Shown here: positions 44,405-54,675 of the stretch, piece by piece | Position numbering within the stretch: the first letter of the stretch is position 1 | How the letters are laid out: the number at the start of each line of letters is the position of its first letter | DNA from: Paragyromitra xinjiangensis | Lineage: Eukaryota; Ascomycota; Pezizomycetes; Pezizales; Discinaceae | Direction: 5' to 3' | DNA length: 64,000 bases | Assembly (NCBI GenBank): GCA_038503065.1 | Contig: JBCAMK010000010.1 | Span: 1,364,001 to 1,428,000, forward strand | Translations under genes and position numbers: made by a program | The notes under the pieces: generated by a model | Told to the model about the DNA's origin: nothing | Database searches by the model: none | The model's input: the letters and a program-made list of their open reading frames with translations, nothing else

Positions 44405-46044
44405 CTACACCTTCAACCCAATATCCTCCGCATATGGAAGCAAATGCAGATCCCCCACAGCCGCAAACGAAGCTTTCCCTCCAAGAACCGTCTTGAGAGC
44501 CTATCACCAACGCATTAGCACAGCCCACCCAACAGGAAAAATACCAAAAACCTACATTCTTAACGCTATCCAACGTAACACCTTCCAAACTCTTCACAGT
44601 ATCCTCCACCTGTGGTGCCTTCCCACTCTTAATAACTGCCTGTCCGACCGCCTCCAATCCCACAAACCTATCCTCCGCCGCAGCAAGGACATCGAATTTA
44701 GCCTGCGTAATAGCCTTCTTGACGTCCTCGGCCTTAACGCCCGAGAGGCCGTTGATAGCATCAACGACGGCCTTTCCAGCCTGTGTGAGCGCAGTTGGGG
44801 GGCCGGAGAGAGTGATATAGAGGAGACCAGCATCGGTGTAAGCAGCATGTTTGGCGACAGCAACGACACCGGGGATGGCAGCGGTGGCTTGAGCTAGGAT
44901 AGAGGATCCAGGGCTCCATTTGATGGTTGTTTCCCCGCCAAGGAGGTAGGCGAGGACTGTGTACTCGGCCTTGAAGTTGGGAGCGCTAGCGGAGCCGGGG
45001 AAGGCAATGGCGAGGGCGTTGCCGTGGGTTGAGTATGTGCGGTTTTCACCACCATGGTATTTGGCGGGGATGGTGGAGGGGCTGGTGCCGGCTGGGACGT
45101 CGGCGAGGAATTCACTGGTCCATTTCTCGAGGGCGGATTGGGGGGCGCCGGAGGCGATCACAGCGAGGTTGGATCGGGTGTATACTGTTTTGGCGTACTC
45201 AGGGACGGTGATGTTGGAGAGGTATTTATTCGTGAAGGCGACGGTGGGGGAGCCGAGGCCTTTGTGGAAGGCGACGGAATGCACGGTAGAGAGGGCGAGG
45301 GCGGATGGGGTCTTGTGGAGGGATTCAACCTCGTAGGACATAGTGTTGGCGACCTGCTCGTTGAACTCGTGGGCTGTGGGGAGTCAGATGCTTGGTATTG
45401 ATATGTGGGGGTTGATTGATTGATTTCTTCATAAAGTAAATGATATATGGGGTTGGACATACGGGTGAATTTAGTCTTGGTGAAGACATCGCCGAGAGCC
45501 TCGACAAAGTATGGGAGGTCATTGCGGAGGAATTTGGCCCTCAGGACAATATTCTCTCTGGAGAGCGAGGTGGTGAGGATACCGCCGAGGAGCTCAGATT
45601 CACGCTGTAGACGTAACGAGGAGCGTTTTGTAGTGTTCTATGTAGTAGGAAGAAGGCAATTGCGGTTGTTGCAGGGTCAGCGATATATCACTCGATATTA
45701 TATTTTTATGTGTGTGCATATAAATTTGTGGTATAGATAGATTGATATGATGTACGGTATATACCCCGCCGGGTCTTATCGGCTCTCGGACCAGTTACCT
45801 TGAACGCAAACTTTTCCAGGGCATGGGCGACGCCGGGGGCGGTCTCGTATCTGCTACCTCCACGGACGACAATGGCCAAGTTTGTTGTAGGACCGCCGTC
45901 ATCTCGGGATGCGACCTTGATGCCGGCGGCTTCACCGACGGTGTAATGGAAGGGATTAGAGGCGGCGGCAGCGAGGGAGCGGCGCTGGGAGGCCTTGAGA
46001 AGGCATTGGGAAGAGCCCCGTGAGATGGTGCTTCGGGCGAGCAT
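44405..46044 (-). CDS. QCR2: Ubiquinol-cytochrome c reductase core protein 2
   Basis: A 444-aa core-2 subunit of mitochondrial complex III, related to M16 peptidases but lacking their zinc site. Exons: 46044-45799, 45637-45463, 45373-44556, 44500-44405. The N-terminal 30 residues are a basic, Ser/Ala-rich presequence (MLARSTISRG). Family blocks follow: TNLAIVVRGGSRYE, GVAHALEKFAFKNTTKRSSL (formed across intron 1), RESELLGGILTTSLSREN, SPTVAFTNKYLS and LAYLLGGETTIKWSPGSS. The protein ends LHLLPYAEDIGLKV. The HxxEH metal site of active M16 enzymes is absent, as expected for core 2. The first intron (161 nt) is longer than most here. It diverges from RPC82 across 513 bp. Confidence 0.95.
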
Positions 46045-46557
46045 TTGGGGTGGAGAGGGGGGGTAGTTGAGGTAGAGGGGAGAGTTGGATGTTTCGTTTG
46101 GTGGGGGGGGTGAGGTGAAAATGGAAATGCCGGGGAGAAACGGGCAGCAGCGAATGGGAAGAATTGGATTAGGTGGGATGAGGAGTGCGCAGGGGAAGAG
46201 TAGTAGTCAGCACGGGGAGTCTATAAGTCTGTAGGGTGCTAAGAGTCAGTGTGCAGAGAGTAGAGAGCGCAGTAGAGTAAGGGTGGGGTCACCAGCTGGG
46301 GGAAGGAAGCAATAGGGATAATTGCTTTAATAGGCAAAAAGGAAATAAAAAAAGATAGGTAATTAAAAATAATTAAAATAATTAAAATAATCGGAAAAAG
46401 AAAAAGAAAAGACCCCACCACCACCGCTAGCAACCGCGTCTTCCCATTTCTCTACCCAAAAGGAAAGAATCAAGACTCCCACGAATGAATCTCTTCCACT
46501 CCACAACTCCATAACACTTATCGACTCGACTTCCATTCTCAGTGGGCAGTTAATGGG
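46045..46557. promoter_or_regulatory. Bidirectional promoter region (QCR2 / RPC82)
   Basis: 513 bp between divergent start codons, G-rich on the QCR2 side and AT-rich in the middle. An A/T tandem array (TAATTAAAA-like unit, 9 bp, about three copies) sits at 46360-46391 and may act as a nucleosome-depleting poly(dA:dT) element. No specific factor site was identified. Confidence 0.5.
46360..46391. repeat. A/T-rich tandem array, 9-bp unit
   Basis: About three tandem units resembling TAATTAAAA in the QCR2/RPC82 divergent promoter. Low complexity, read directly. Confidence 0.7.
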
Positions 46558-48775
46558 ATGTCGCAGGTATTCTTCTTATCTTGTTCCCTTTCAATTCCTC
46601 TCCAGCCTCTCCAGCCTCTCCAGCCTCTCTCATGACTCCAATGCAGATGAGCATTACTAACCAGCCTCTAGCAACACGCAGCAGAACTCTGTACTCTTCT
46701 CGTGAATGACATTTACGGCGAAGTCTCATCTGTTAGTATTATCTTCTCTTCTATCCCCTCCTCTCTCCTCTGACACCCCTCCAGAAAGTCGTCTCCATCC
46801 TCCTCCAACTCGGCCGTCTCCCCATCCCCCAGATCTGCCACCACATCAAGCTCAACCAAAAGATCGTAAAACAAACTCTCGTCGTCCTCATCCAACAGCA
46901 CCTCGTCACCCACTACACCCACTCCGAGAACCACCGCGATGTCGTCTACTACGAATGCGAATGGACACAAATCTACGAGCTCCTCCACGCTGGACGAATC
47001 ATCCGCGCCATGGAATCCCGATTCGGGAACGATGTACCCTCCCCTCCTCCCCTCCCTCCAACCCCACTAACACCCCTAGGGCGCCCTCATCATAAGCAAC
47101 ATGCTCCAACTCGGCCACGCCAAAGTCTCTGACTTCATAACCGCCTACGGCTCCACCAAGCCCAAACCCAATGGCGCAATCTCCGATGACGCTCCAATCT
47201 CTTCTATCGACTCCCTCAAATCCGTCATGGCCGAAATGCTCAAATCGCGCTTCCTAATCCCGGTACAAGACTACCACATGCACCCGCGCACCGACACCAT
47301 CAACACCATGCGCGCGCAACTCACCTCTCAATTGCGCGGGAGTTTCCAGGTCGAGACAAAGCTCGCCAAAGAGGTAGACCGGCAGATGAAGATCAAACTA
47401 GCAGAAATGGCAGACGGCGATACATCCGAGACTGCAGGGATGAAGAGGAAGGCCGTGGCGCTGAAGGGGAGGTCGAAGAAACGACAGAAGGTGTCTGTAT
47501 ACGACGAGGAACAGGAGGAAGAAGAATGGGAGATTGATGTGGGTTCACCAGATCTTATTATAGCTCAATTACTAACTCTCTACAGGAGGAAATTGTCCTT
47601 CGTGTAAATCATGAGAAATTCCTGGTCCTCTTTCGGAATCAGGAACTTGTCTCGTTGGCTGAGAGGCGACTCGGCAAGACTACCGCTCAAGTTTATGCTC
47701 AATTCCTCGCTCGTATAGAACCTAGATACCTCCGATGTCACCCCATTGGCGATGATGACGAAAGCGAAGACCCCAAGAAAAGTACGCCCTCCACCCCCCC
47801 CACCCTAGCAAAGCTAACACCCGCAGAAACCAAACTCTCCGTCCTCGAGCTCTTCAAATCCTTCGACCCCACTATCGAGCTTGAAAACACAATAGCCCAC
47901 CCCCCCAAAGAACCCACAAAAGCCCGTAAACGCACCTACGACTCAGACGACGAACCGCGAACAAACGGCAAAAAACTAAACGGCAAACGAAAACACGAAA
48001 GCGATGAAGAAGACGACGAAGAAGAAGACGAAGAAGAAGACGAATGGGCCAACAATGAAGACGACGCAGACCCCGAAGCGTCGCGGAAGAAAAAACGCAT
48101 GTCCATGATCAAACAACACCTAGAACTCCTCGCCGAAGACAGCTTTAAATTCATCCGCCTCGAGAGTAATCGCGGCATGGGGGAGTGGAGCGTAAACTAC
48201 AAAGAGCTTGGAAAGTTGATGAAACAGATTGAGATAGAAAAAGTAGTCGAAGAGCGATTCGGTAGTATGGGTACCAGACTACTACGGATCATAAAAGAGA
48301 AGGGTCGAATCGACGAAAAACAAGTCACTCCCCCTCTCCCCTCCTGCCTCTACAACCCACTAACATACCGTAGATCGCAACCATAGCCCTCCTCAAACAA
48401 AAAGAAATCCGCGCAACCCTCTCCGGCCTCCACGAAGCAGGCCACCTCTCACTCCAAGAAGTCCCCAAAACTGCAACCCCCCAAGTCAGCCGAATGTTCT
48501 TCCTCTGGTTCTACGACGCCGACCGCGCCTGCTCTGCTCTCATCGGCGATATTTATAAAGCCATGTCACGCGCGCTCCAACGCACTGCTACGGAACGCGA
48601 GAAACGGAAGAGTTTACTCGAGAAATGGGAGCGTACAGATGTACAGGCGAATATGGAGGAGTATTTGACGAAGGGGGAGAAGAGGGAGTTGGAGATTTGG
48701 GGTGCGAGGGAGGAGAAGCTGTTGGCTGCAGTTATGAGGTTGGATCGTATGGTCTTAGTTTTACGGGACTTTTAA
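46558..48775 (+). CDS. RPC82: RNA polymerase III subunit RPC82 (RPC3)
   Basis: A 638-aa homologue of RPC82/POLR3C, part of the Rpc82-Rpc34-Rpc31 subcomplex that acts in Pol III promoter opening and initiation. Six exons: 46558-46566 (only 9 nt, Met-Ser-Gln), 46672-46731, 46785-47033, 47080-47538, 47586-48323, 48374-48775. The spliced N-terminus MSQQHAAELCTLLVNDIYGE is typical of fungal RPC82. Winged-helix segments follow, for example VVSILLQLGRLPIPQICHHI and LVVLIQQHLVTHY. A Lys/Glu/Asp-rich disordered insertion lies near residues 375-430. The C-terminus contains MFFLWFYDADRACSALIGDIYKAM as pieces of the conserved coiled-coil region. A 45-nt in-frame segment (47782-47826) has intron-like ends and a GCTAAC, so a 623-aa form is possible. 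Confidence 0.92.
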
Positions 48776-49083
48776 AGTAATAAGGGGAGGGGGGTGTATG
48801 ATTTTGTATTTTATGTTAATTTTGATGGTTGAGTGTGTTTTGGTGGCTCGAGTGATCCTTTGTGATTGTAGGGTTACTGGGTTGCGGGCTAGTAGTCGTA
48901 GAATATTAGATGCTGGGATCAATGATTTAAAGCAGGTTTGTTAATTGTATATGGACAGGGGGCTCTACTCTGGATTTTCCAGTTAAATTCCCACCCCAAT
49001 TATCCCAACATTACATGTACTCCACAATATCCTATACTGATAAAAAGAAACCAAGAACCAAACAAAAGTCTCCAAACCATAAA
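48776..49083. other. Intergenic, RPC82 3' end and small-gene promoter
   Basis: 308 bp between two plus-strand genes. It begins with a G/T-rich probable 3' UTR and terminator of RPC82 and carries one TACATGTA (49012) 72 bp before the next start codon. Nothing else is seen. Confidence 0.45.
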
Positions 49084-49495
49084 ATGAGCGCCCCAGTATG
49101 TTATCCTCCTTTTCATCATATACCATACTAACCCTCAGACCAAACACAACCACCTCACAACCCAAATCTCCATAACAACAACTCAAGGCATCCAAGCCGG
49201 CGCCATAGCCCTCCAAGCCGGGGCTACAGTACTAAAGCTCCGAACCATGGCCCTACAAGACAGGTACCTCATGAACGAGATCCGAGAGCTCGCAGAAAGT
49301 CTCAGACGCGATGCGTTGAGTTCTAATAACGCGGCGTTCGAGAACCCGACGGTGGAGCATAAGCTTTGGGAATTGGAGAATTCGTGTTTGGAGATGGAGG
49401 CGAGGAGTAGGGAGTGGGATGAGGTGAGGGTTAGGTGGTTGGTGAAGAGGAGGGAGTATGGGAGGAGGGTGGAGGAGATGTTGAAGTGTGGGTGA
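49084..49495 (+). CDS. Small hypothetical protein, helical
   Basis: A 122-aa protein, not recognised. Two exons: 49084-49095 (12 nt, Met-Ser-Ala-Pro) and 49139-49495, with a short 43-nt GT-AG intron that has a CTAAC branch site. The frame is open and codon use looks coding. The middle part (GIQAGAIALQAGATVLKLR) is Ala/Gly-rich and amphipathic. The C-terminal two-thirds is strongly charged and predicted helical (ELENSCLEMEARSREWDEVR), possibly a coiled coil. It lies head-to-tail after RPC82. I assign no function. Confidence 0.6.
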
Positions 49496-49811
49496 TGGTA
49501 GGTGATGGTGCTTTTTATTTGGGGGTGCTGTGGAAGTTGGGGTGATGGGTTTGCTGTAGTCGTATCTATCCGATATTCTGTGGTGTTGGGATGTCGTTGG
49601 AACTTACCAAAGCTGTTGGTTTAATGCGGGTAGTGATTAATAAAGGCGGTTTTCGTAACGCAGCTAGTGTTGAGGGTAGACCTTCTGGATCATGTTCAGC
49701 TCTAGCTTTCGTACATGATCTTAGCCAACCTTCAGTGTTCCCGAAAACACTCTTCAAATCTATTCGATAGAGCAATTGCTACGATAAAACTCATCTCAAC
49801 TGAACTACACA
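49496..49811. other. Intergenic, nothing notable
   Basis: 316 bp between two small plus-strand gene models. It holds the 3' end of the first and the presumed promoter of the second. I see no motif worth naming. Confidence 0.4.
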
Positions 49812-50211
49812 ATGTCTACAGTATAGCTTCCCCCTTCAGCTCACCAGTTTTCACAGCTCCAGACACTTACGATTCCCAGACCAGCACCCCATCTTCATCC
49901 GAATCCCCCGAATCCCTAAGAAGACGGGTATGCACCTCACCCGTCTACCCACTGCTAAACAAAAACAAATTGATCCTAAGACACAACCACAGATTGTAGC
50001 CCTACAAGAACTGGCAATGAAAGATGAAGAGATCGAGGAGCTGCAGGACAGGATCAATGAACAACAGGAAGAGATAAATAAGATTAAGGAGCAATGTGAG
50101 AGTATTGCTGCTACGAGGAATGAGCTCAAGGAGGCGAGGTACAATGTCAGGGCTGCGATGCTGGGTAGGAAGTTTCGTGAACTAGAGGATGAACGTGCTC
50201 GGGGCGGGTAG
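49812..50211 (+). CDS. Small hypothetical coiled-coil protein
   Basis: A tentative 111-aa protein with exons 49812-49820 (Met-Ser-Thr) and 49885-50211. The start and first intron are uncertain: the 64-nt intron is the only one of plausible size that joins the ATG to the long open frame, and its branch site is weak. The alternative is a later ATG (49930). The exon 2 product contains a clear coiled coil of Glu/Lys/Gln heptads (MKDEEIEELQDRINEQQEEI then NKIKEQCESIAATR), ending RGG. I do not recognise the protein; a structural or adaptor role would be a guess. Confidence 0.45.
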
Positions 50212-52081
50212 GTGCTCGTTGTGAGGATTGAATAAAGGGTTCTGTGGGTGGGGTACTCGCAAACTATGTGGGAAATGATATGACGAGGAAGGTCGAAACT
50301 GGCTGGGAAGTTTGGGGCTTTGCGGTTACATGATAGATATGTCGATAGCATGAAGAAGTGTCTAGACTACATGTACATCAGACGCTGAATTCATGAAGTG
50401 CTTGGGGAAAAGTACTACATGTAGTATTACTATCAAGAATGAATGGATTATTCTTATTTCATAACTTAAGCCCTATGGAATCACCGCTCCTAAATGCGTG
50501 TGCGGATAAAAGTCTGCCTTGTAGTCATAACCTTTACCCGTACCAGAGCTTAGGAACCTCAAACCAAGTCTTCCTAAATCAAAGAGCGGTGGCTGGTAGG
50601 AATTACATTGTATTTAGTGGATGTATGAGCTATTCCATAAACGTATTCCCAAAGGTGATGAAATACACCGAGCAGCGTGTAGCCAATAGAACCAACCCAC
50701 CTAGAGATTATAAATATAAACTTAAATAAAGCATTTCTTTGTTATCGGTATTGGGTACCTCGTCTATTGCGCAACAGTCTAGGCTTGGTCCCGGGACTCC
50801 TTGAATTAGCTCCACCAAAAGGTCCGGCGTTCAGATCCCCGGCTCGTGTCCGGAAAGGTAAGTTGCCCTAAGATGCTGGGCAATCCCTTTTGTCACGGAG
50901 CACAACAGAAGTTTTATTTATTAGCTTGAGTTTTTTCTGACTTTTTCTTGTAGATTTCGTACTATATTTGAGCTTACATACTCACTTTCATCCGAAGTAC
51001 CTGAGGAGATGCAGTGTCCCCTATCATGCTCCCAAGTCTTGTTGTGTACGTGCAGTAAAAGGATAACAAACTGGTCGAGACGGCTCACCCAGCAATTTTT
51101 TTCACTACGTGATTTATACAGCATTTCGGCCGAGCAGAAGATCTGATAAATACTTAATCGTCTGCTCCTTACAATCCACAACTTAGAGCTCTTTCCCCGA
51201 TAAAAACCAGGCTGAGCGATACCATAAGCATCGAAAAATATTTAGAAAACTCCTGCATAGAATTCGTCAAATCCTTGACAAAGCAATTTAACCCCCAAAA
51301 AACGAGGCAATAAGCACAGGATACCCACTAGCGGTGACTGATAACCCAGAAGAATCCCTTTTTCCTCCATCGTTTTTCGTGTTTATCGACTACCACTATC
51401 TGAAAGTAACAAATACGAGGTGGCCATAGCTGAAACTATCACCCTCTGTATCGAGCCAAGTACTCGTCAGGCAATCACGAACCTCCTGCTGCCAGATATA
51501 GAAATCCTTCAATTTATTTCCTTGCAAAATACTGTGGTCGAATAAACAATAACTCGAGAATTCACTGGAGAGTTCCCAATTCTCAACCCACTTCAAACAC
51601 CCGGCTAGGCGCCTTCCATAGAAGCCTCCTACTTATAATCGTATTCCATCAGAAGATAAGGTTTTCATTAGGTGCAGCCAGGCCATGTTACACCGCCTAC
51701 TACGCTTCACTACAAAAAGCCTAATGACAGAAATAAAAATAAATAATCCCGCCACAAAAACCCCTTCTCGGCCGAAACATCGCCGAGTGAGATACTATGA
51801 CATAGGTATCAGCCTCCATGCTAGGCGCCAAATTTCGTGCGCCAAAAGATTGGGGTTGCTTTACACATTTATGCAAGCGCCTTCCTACTGCTAGTTCTGC
51901 AGAAATCAAAAGCAGTTAGGTTTGTAATGTGATGCCGTCATCTTCCAGCCCAATTTGTCAGCGGTTATTGATAAAACCTCCCCCGAACGCGCTTTGAAAT
52001 CCATTCCTAGTGTCATTACCAAAACCCAATTTCACCTCTAAAAAAATCATCACCGTGGCTCTAAAGCAAACTGCTATCAGA
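50212..52081. other. Intergenic stretch, no supported gene
   Basis: 1.9 kb without a supported gene. It holds two TACATGTA palindromes (50368 and 50416; the second sits in the 12-nt palindrome ACTACATGTAGT). A GTTCAGATCC-like string near 50830 was considered as a tRNA T-arm but lacks a matching acceptor stem and A box. The last 100 bp is the promoter of the DsbA-like gene. Confidence 0.45.
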
Positions 52082-52818
52082 ATGACAAAATTCTCCATTG
52101 ACATCGTGTCTGGTATTGCTCTCACTTGCTTGCAGGAGGTTTAGGGATTATGTTACAAAATGCTAACTTTCACTTCAATCTAGACACTGTTTGTCCTTGG
52201 TGCTATGTGGGCTATAGAAAGCTTTCTAGAGCCATCAGCGAGTTCTCTTCCTCCAATCCTGGTCACACCTTCGATATAACCTGGAAACCCTTCTACCTCA
52301 ACCCCAATTCTCCTAAGGTCGGCGTCGACAAAGCTGAACACTACAAGGCCAAATTCGGTGTCGAACGTACTTCTATGATGTTCCAGCGTCTGAGCGCTAT
52401 CGGCGAAGCAGAAGGCATACACTTCAAGTACGGTGGGAAAACCGGTAATACTAGGGACTCCCATAGGATCATTCAGATGGCACGGGAGAAGGGCCTGCAG
52501 ACAAGAACCGTCGAGGAGCTATTCGCAGCTTACTTCGAGAACGAGAAAGACATCACTTCACATGAGGTTTTGCTTGAAGCTGCCAAGAAGGCTGGGTTGG
52601 ACGAGACGGAGGTTAAGGGGTGGTTAAGATCTGATGCAGGAGGAGAGGTGGTTGATAAAGAAGTTCGCATAGCTCACCAACACGGGATCAGTGGCGTACC
52701 CAACTTCACTATCAATGGGAAGTACGAGATTGGAGGAGCCCAGGACCCAAAAGATTTTATCCAGATCTTCCAGGGGCTGGCTAGCACTAGTACGACGGCT
52801 GCGGGCATGACTTGCTAG
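52082..52818 (+). CDS. DsbA-family (FrnE-like) thiol oxidoreductase
   Basis: A 221-aa protein of the DSBA-like thioredoxin family (FrnE / 2-hydroxychromene-2-carboxylate isomerase-like group). Two exons, 52082-52112 and 52184-52818, with a 71-nt intron carrying TGCTAAC near its acceptor. The splice creates FSIDIVSDTVCPWCYVG, with the CPWC redox motif at about residue 14. The helical insertion contains NTRDSHRIIQMAREKG, and the cis-Pro loop is GISGVPNFTING, followed by GAQDPKDF. Length and order match FrnE-type proteins, which are cytosolic disulfide or glutathione-linked oxidoreductases. No signal peptide is seen. It converges on the dienelactone-hydrolase-family gene with 87 bp between stops. 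The substrate is unknown. Confidence 0.9.
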
Positions 52819-52905
52819 AAGAAATTTCTTTTCTGGGGCGTATGGGCTGCTTGGTCTATGTACAAATATACCCCTTAATACCACTTGCAATTGAAAATTT
52901 TTGAA

Positions 52906-54128
52906 TCAACAGACATCTTCGATTTCAGTATCGTCAGCGACGGCTTCGCCCAAGTCCGTTTTCAAAGTCCTAGTGAAAAGCTCAAGGAGGATTTCAAAGC
53001 AGATCTTGGAAAGGCCAGGGTCATATCGCCCTTTAGACTCCTCGTCCCTAATGAAGCTAAAAATCCCAACCCGACGCCATGTCAGTACGAGTTCAAGCAC
53101 ATAAGAACCATTTAATAAGTGTGAACATACGCATGTTGAGCCCAAGTGAACTCATAGAAACTAAACTTCGTCCCTGCCTCGTGAAGTGTCTTCCTGATCA
53201 AATCGCGTCCTGCAGGCGGAACATGATTGTCCTGTTTTCCAAAGATCTAAATCGGCGGTCACTCACCCATCAGTATCAACCACCACCTGAAACAGTAAGG
53301 CAGGATAGTATATTCACCATTGCCAATTCTCCCCTGATCTCTGGAATACGGGCCAAACTGTTATCACTTTTCCCCAACCCCAGGGTAGAACTATGAATAT
53401 CTATACTCCAACCAACCCTTATTAGACTCAATTCCATCCCATACTTAAAGTTAATATTGAAAAGGGTACTCGCCTGTAGCAAAGTAGCACACAGCGCTAG
53501 AGACCCTAGGGTCAAGAGCACACCTAAAGGCTAGATGACCTCCGAGGCACATCCCCGTAGCTCCAACCCTGCCTGTGCAAGTCTTCAAACTAAGCAACAA
53601 ATCCAGGCACAGTTTTGCGTCTTCGTCGTATGAGGTTACGGCCTATCAAATTTTAGTCAGCTTAGTTCCCATGACGTAAAAGGACTCTGGTCAATTCATT
53701 CTTATCCAATTAATCCACGGGTTAACAGTCACATGCCTTCTTGATCTTATAGTCATTTCCCTTGTCAGTTCCTGGCCCGTCATAAGCCAATGCCTCTGGA
53801 CCTTCAAAATCGTGATACACGCTCGGTGCAGCACAGATGTAGCCATGTCCTGCAATCTGTCTAGCGAATCTGGCAACCGGGCCGGTCACTGTTATTGAGA
53901 ATTATCTCGGGTAAGTGGTTAAGTCTAATAATTAGGCGCTAGCCCCAGAAATGCAATTGCATGCCATAGTGAGACACGATTGGTACCTTGATAGATTTCA
54001 CTGAACACAACGACACCGGGGAACTTGGCGTTGGGATACCCAGAAATAACTGGATGGAACAAGAAAACACGCATAGTCGTACCCCCAGAGGTCTTGACAT
54101 CGCGGTGAAATTCTTTGATGAGAACCAT
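52906..54128 (-). CDS. Dienelactone hydrolase family protein
   Basis: A 270-aa alpha/beta-hydrolase of the dienelactone hydrolase (carboxymethylenebutenolidase) family. Six exons: 54128-53987, 53888-53737, 53642-53474, 53400-53318, 53246-53131, 53056-52906. Introns 2 and 3 start with GC (AAG|GCATGT and ACAG|GCGAGT). No GT donor keeps both frame and family sequence, so these are strong GC-AG candidates. Blocks seen: FPGVVVFSEIYQVTGPVARF (Glu of the triad region), GHGYICAAPSVYHDFEG, nucleophile Cys in GATGMCLGGHLAFR, YFATDIHSSTLG, IFGKQDNHVPPAGRD (Asp) and FYEFTWAQHAF (His). The triad Cys-Asp-His is complete. Fungal relatives often act on ester-linked or unknown substrates; the reaction cannot be set more precisely. 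Confidence 0.9.
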
Positions 54129-54675
54129 GGTTGAACAGCAAGTAAGTGACAATTGATGACTGGGGAATGTTTCAGGTCAAAGGATTGGACGAATGGGCCA
54201 AATTTCTAGAAAATGTGGGGTACGGGAGTGGCTTAACCCCGCTTTATATAATTCTAGCCTTGGCACAGTTCGGTCCGCCATATCCACCATATCGTACGTT
54301 ACCTACATATTATATTCTCTAATTATTGCCAAGTCGAGAATAATCATGTATCGTACGTTTTTTTTCCAGGCCCCGCATACCGTCTAGCACGAAAAACAAA
54401 TATCCTTTTACCTTGAAGACCGAATTAAAACTACATTGACAGCAGCAATAGAAAACCGAAAAGAAACATGAAGGAGCACAACAAGTAGGCCTCATACTAC
54501 ATGTATCATATCCTACACATTCCAGACGCAGGTGCATAAAAATAGCAAGAAAGCATCAAAAGACCCAAAAACCATGACCATGTTCATATCCAGCAACAAC
54601 TTATGGTGAATACCTGTGCATGGGCGTCTGAAAATTACGCACCTGAAATACTCACCACAAGTCACGGCTACCAGT
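54129..54675. other. Intergenic, DLH promoter and SPT16 3' end
   Basis: 547 bp between two minus-strand genes: the promoter of the dienelactone-hydrolase-family gene at the low end and the 3' UTR and terminator of SPT16 at the high end. One TACATGTA at 54498. No coding signal. Confidence 0.45.

Noticed and set aside
47101..47607. RPC82 exon 4 read on through its donor as a separate gene ending near 47607
   Set aside because: The 47-nt intron 47539-47585 joins EIDEEIVLRVNHE and keeps the family sequence; the read-through simply runs to a stop.
50745..50870. Possible tRNA (GTTCAGATCC string with flanking GC stems)
   Set aside because: The T-stem has a mismatch, no complementary acceptor stem lies 70-80 nt upstream, and no A box is recognisable.
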